Below are positions 61,201 to 64,000 of a DNA stretch of 64,000 bases, piece by piece. How positions within the stretch are numbered: the stretch's first letter is position 1; the number at the start of each line of letters is the position of its first letter. Origin of the DNA: Lithospermum erythrorhizon (lineage: Eukaryota; Streptophyta; Magnoliopsida; Boraginales; Boraginaceae); the NCBI GenBank assembly GCA_019722365.1, contig JADFUC010001380.1, forward strand, positions 1,178,001 to 1,242,000, written 5' to 3'. The translations under genes were made by a program, and so were the position numbers. The notes under the pieces are model-generated. The model was given only the letters and a program-made list of their open reading frames with translations, searched no databases and was not told where the DNA came from.

Positions 61201-63470
61201 TTTCACATCTATAGCCTAAATACCCATAATACCATATGAGCAACCCATTTGTTGTTGGCCTTGCACCGAGGATGGCTTCAAAACATCTTTCAACTTCCAT
61301 ATCGATACTATTTATTTAGATTTTTTCATCAAAAATATAAGATGACAAGTAATTTCAATGAGCTCATAGTTCCTTCGAAAAAACGTAAGCTTAGATTTTC
61401 TTCTATCATGGCTTGAATTGGAATAATTAGAGGATACGGGATATGGATTATTTTTCAGGATTTGATTGGTTCATATATTTTGCTTTTAAAAATCAAATTA
61501 TTGAAGTGTAAAAATCATTAATTTTTTCATTGGTATAAGGATGATATCTCAATCAAATCTGGGTTGAAACCAGACACCCGCACTTAGGCCTGACCCATTG
61601 ATAACAGACCGAAGCTCTAGCGGAAGGAGATATAGAGACCAGACCATTAGGTGAAGGGTTTGGCCCAGGTTTGTTCTAATCCCAAGTTCCCAAGTACATG
61701 TTGGTCAACGGTCACCTACCATCTGTCACATTAGATTCTTAAATTTGGCAAATGACAGAGTCAGCAGAAATGAAAATAATCGAAAGTTTTTTGGGCAATT
61801 GGAACTGTACGTTAGGTTCGGCGTTGGAAGAGCCTTCATTTAGGTTAGAGCAGTTTGGAAATCATTAAAAGCAAAGGCAGGTTACTAAATTTTATGTAGA
61901 TTTACCGATTTCGTTATTATCTGACTCGGGGATCTTTGTAGTATTGCATGTGTACATTTTAAAATTTAGTTTATAGATATGTTAAGAGATAAGATATGTA
62001 TCTTTAATATAGGGAATCTGAAGATGTAAAAAGGAGTGATGTGTGTATTATTGGATGTAAATGTAATTGTTTAATTAATCTTTAAAGGAGTTTATTGAAA
62101 TTATGGATTACATCTAATCTTAGGGATAATTTTGAGTTGAAATGATGAAATTTCAGAATTGTCTGCTTAAGCTTACGCCAGAGCCGATGGGGCAATAGAA
62201 TGGAAATGACTGGTTTAGTTCGGCTGAAGCGAGAAAATAAGTTTAGTTTTAGTTTTGGCTCAGCCAAAACAAACGATCCGTGTACACGCTCACTACGTCG
62301 CTTCCATGGGGATATGATCAGCAGCATCTATTGAATGAATTCGCCGCTGCGGTGCGCCTGGCGCTGTCAGCGTGGGATTCGATCCGCAGGCAATGATAGT
62401 ATTGTTGGTCCGAATTCGTGCGCCGATTGTTCTTGAGGTTCTGCCATTTATCTTTGGTATGGGGTGAAATTTCTGGACTGTCTGGCCAGCATCTCGAGAT
62501 GCGCCACGCATTGGTGATGGGTAGATGCGGGCGGCCTGCGTTGAGCGTGCTCAGCGTATAAATATCAAATCTATTAGAGTGCAAAAAAATATAAATGAAG
62601 TAGAACATCTTTGCCGTGCACTGACCCAGAAATTGGTGATATAAATGACGTTTAAATGATATATATTACATTAATATTATTCTTATTATAACTTTAACGA
62701 TGTCTATTTATTTTTTAAGCCAAAGTTTAATAAAATTCAAACATATTTTTATAAACAAAATTTTTCCTACTTTTCTTACTTAATTTGATAAAATGGGAAC
62801 CAAAAAATGAATTTTTATTTTGGGAAAATAATTCTTTAAATTAAGAAATGGAGGGAGTATTATTTTCGTTAGAAGTTGGCAAAAAGTAGCAATTGAGATT
62901 AGAACATTTGGAATGTACCAATGTACATTTTAATTCCTAATATATCCATCATATTTAGGTAGAGCACATATTTTAAAATAGTGCCAGTGTTTTGTGATGA
63001 GTCGATAGAACATTTCAATTTAATTGATTTTGATATTTTTTTCTTCAAACAAATAAGCAACCCATCTCTAATTTTTATCACAATATTCATATCATTATTT
63101 TATACTCATACTATATATATAGGCGAAACTCTAAATTATGAGAAATCAAAAAGATAGTTTTGAATAAGATTAATTCAGAGCCAAGGTAAGTTTTTCTAAA
63201 AGTCCCCAAGTTTTTTTTTTTTTGATCCGAGTTGAATAGAGGTAGTAACACTTTTACTACCGAAAAAAGATTAATAACATTTCAATAGTAAGTTATGATG
63301 GATTAGGTTGAGAGGAGAATAAACAAAATAAGAAACTGGACATTATTTATGCACAAATTTAAATAACATTAATTTCCTGGTGTAGTATACACTATACACA
63401 TAGCATATTCTTTTCATATCATCAAATGAATGCCACATGAAGTCTTACATACATCAGCACACTAAAAACC
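61201..63470. other. Intergenic, with a GC-richer island at 62280-62540
   Basis: Most is AT-rich and featureless. At 62280-62540 a GC-richer segment has an open minus-strand frame containing KDKWQNLKNN, a string seen in Myb-type domains, but the neighbouring residues do not support a real domain. A single Stowaway-like right end (aatggagggagtatt) lies at 62846-62860 without a left partner. A T-run occurs at 63210-63222. Confidence 0.4.
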
Positions 63471-63478
63471 AATAAACT

Positions 63479-63484
63479 TTTATT
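63479..63484 (-). terminator. Candidate AATAAA poly(A) signal
   Basis: The minus strand reads AATAAA 17 bases past the stop codon of the proline-rich gene. It is close to the stop for a plant 3' UTR, and further AT-rich candidates lie downstream, so its use is uncertain. Confidence 0.3.
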
Positions 63485-63500
63485 TAAGCTAATAATTAAG

Positions 63501-63920
63501 CTAGTAGAATAAAAATAAAATGACATAAGAGGCAACTACTATGATGATCATGAGTGTTCTTGATCCTCCTAGAGCAAGTGATGAGGAGTCCTCAACATCC
63601 TTGTGAGGTGGCTTCTTGAAATAATATGGGAAATAAGGCAATATAGGGTCTGGAGGAGGCTGTGTTGATCCACCATAGAAGTTTTGTGGAGGATTATACG
63701 GATAGTATCCTACTGGTGATGGATTATTATTGTAAGGGGTGGCTGGAGGAGGATATGAGCCTTGAGACGGCGGAGTTGGAGTCACCGGGGAGTTGTTTCC
63801 GGGGCCTATAGGGGGAGGGTAACATGGGTATGGACATTGTGAGGTTGCTTGTTGTGGATGTATGAGAACTATTGAAAGGAAGAAAAGAGTGATGAGCAAC
63901 TCGGGGGGTTTCAAGGTCAT
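63501..63920 (-). CDS. Secreted proline-rich protein, probably GPI-anchored
   Basis: A 139-residue single-exon protein. Residues 1-27 form a signal peptide with a LLITLFFLSIVLI core and a likely cut after ATS. The mature part starts QCPYPCYPPP (28-37) and continues as a Pro-, Tyr- and Asn-rich stretch to about residue 105 with PPP, TPTPP and YPYNPP motifs, as in hydroxyproline-rich cell-wall glycoproteins. A charged KKPPHKDVED segment (102-111) is followed by small residues (SSSLALGGS, 112-120) and a hydrophobic C-terminal tail (122-139). That is the usual layout of a GPI-anchor signal. The CPYPC start is shared with small plant proline-rich proteins of unknown role. The likely place of action is the outer plasma membrane or the wall. 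The first ATG is used; upstream sequence to the window edge is a CT-rich leader on the coding strand. No specific gene symbol can be given. Confidence 0.9.
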   Translation of the reverse strand: MTLKPPELLITLFFLSIVLIHPQQATSQCPYPCYPPPIGPGNNSPVTPTPPSQGSYPPPATPYNNNPSPVGYYPYNPPQNFYGGSTQPPPDPILPYFPYYFKKPPHKDVEDSSSLALGGSRTLMIIIVVASYVILFLFY

Positions 63921-64000
63921 GTTTGATGACTTTGTGACAAGAAAACAAAGAAAAGGTTATGAAAATAGAAGAGAAGTAAAGAATTGGTAAAGTGTATGAG
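63921..64000 (-). promoter_or_regulatory. 5' leader of the proline-rich gene
   Basis: The 80 bases upstream of the start codon are C- and T-rich on the coding strand and contain no ATG, consistent with a plant 5' UTR. No TATA box is visible before the window ends, so the promoter lies outside. Confidence 0.5.

Noticed and set aside
62846..62860. Stowaway MITE end
   Set aside because: Only a right-type terminus is present and no left partner was found within 400 bases.

Overview
The window looks like nuclear DNA from a flowering plant, most likely a eudicot. It has AT-rich intergenic sequence, genes with GT-AG introns, Stowaway-type MITEs, Ty1/copia and Ty3/gypsy LTR retrotransposons, and a plant-specific PIN auxin carrier. 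I could not place the species. Only two genes look intact: a PIN3-type auxin efflux carrier (19140-25165, plus strand, six exons) and a short secreted, probably GPI-anchored proline-rich protein at the right edge (63501-63920, minus strand). A third locus, 10090-11997, is a broken SABATH-family carboxyl methyltransferase. Its splice sites are still recognisable, but it carries several frameshifts and stops.

Layout from left to right. A 623-base pure A run opens the window and is probably an assembly artefact. A TIR-type MITE fragment follows. An LTR retrotransposon with almost no coding capacity lies at 2601-7085. Then come unclassified repeat debris, the SABATH pseudogene, quiet intergenic DNA, and an AT-rich tandem array (about 16.8-18.0 kb) just upstream of the PIN promoter. 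The PIN gene follows; its introns hold two MITEs and an 86-bp tandem duplication. From about 26.9 to 36 kb there is a very AT-rich block made of diverged duplicated segments, interrupted by a 2.54-kb solo LTR with a perfect TTAAA target-site duplication. A GC-rich, badly degraded Ty3/gypsy element (Tat-like pol, minus strand) occupies about 39.3-46.3 kb. A nearly complete but coding-dead Ty1/copia element (minus strand) lies at 49465-53620, with a perfect TCCAT target-site duplication, a primer-binding site and a polypurine tract. From 55.4 to 62.6 kb there is unclassified, moderately GC-rich repeat material with tandem duplications and a near-perfect 39-bp palindrome. The window ends with the proline-rich gene.

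The two intact genes are not obviously related in function, and transposable elements dominate the rest. I found no convincing evidence of a new biological system. The observations most worth checking are the internal duplication in the PIN hydrophilic loop, the tandem array and MITEs around the PIN gene, the recognisable SABATH pseudogene, and the apparent strand switch inside the gypsy gag. All protein calls come from reading translations by eye; no database search was run.
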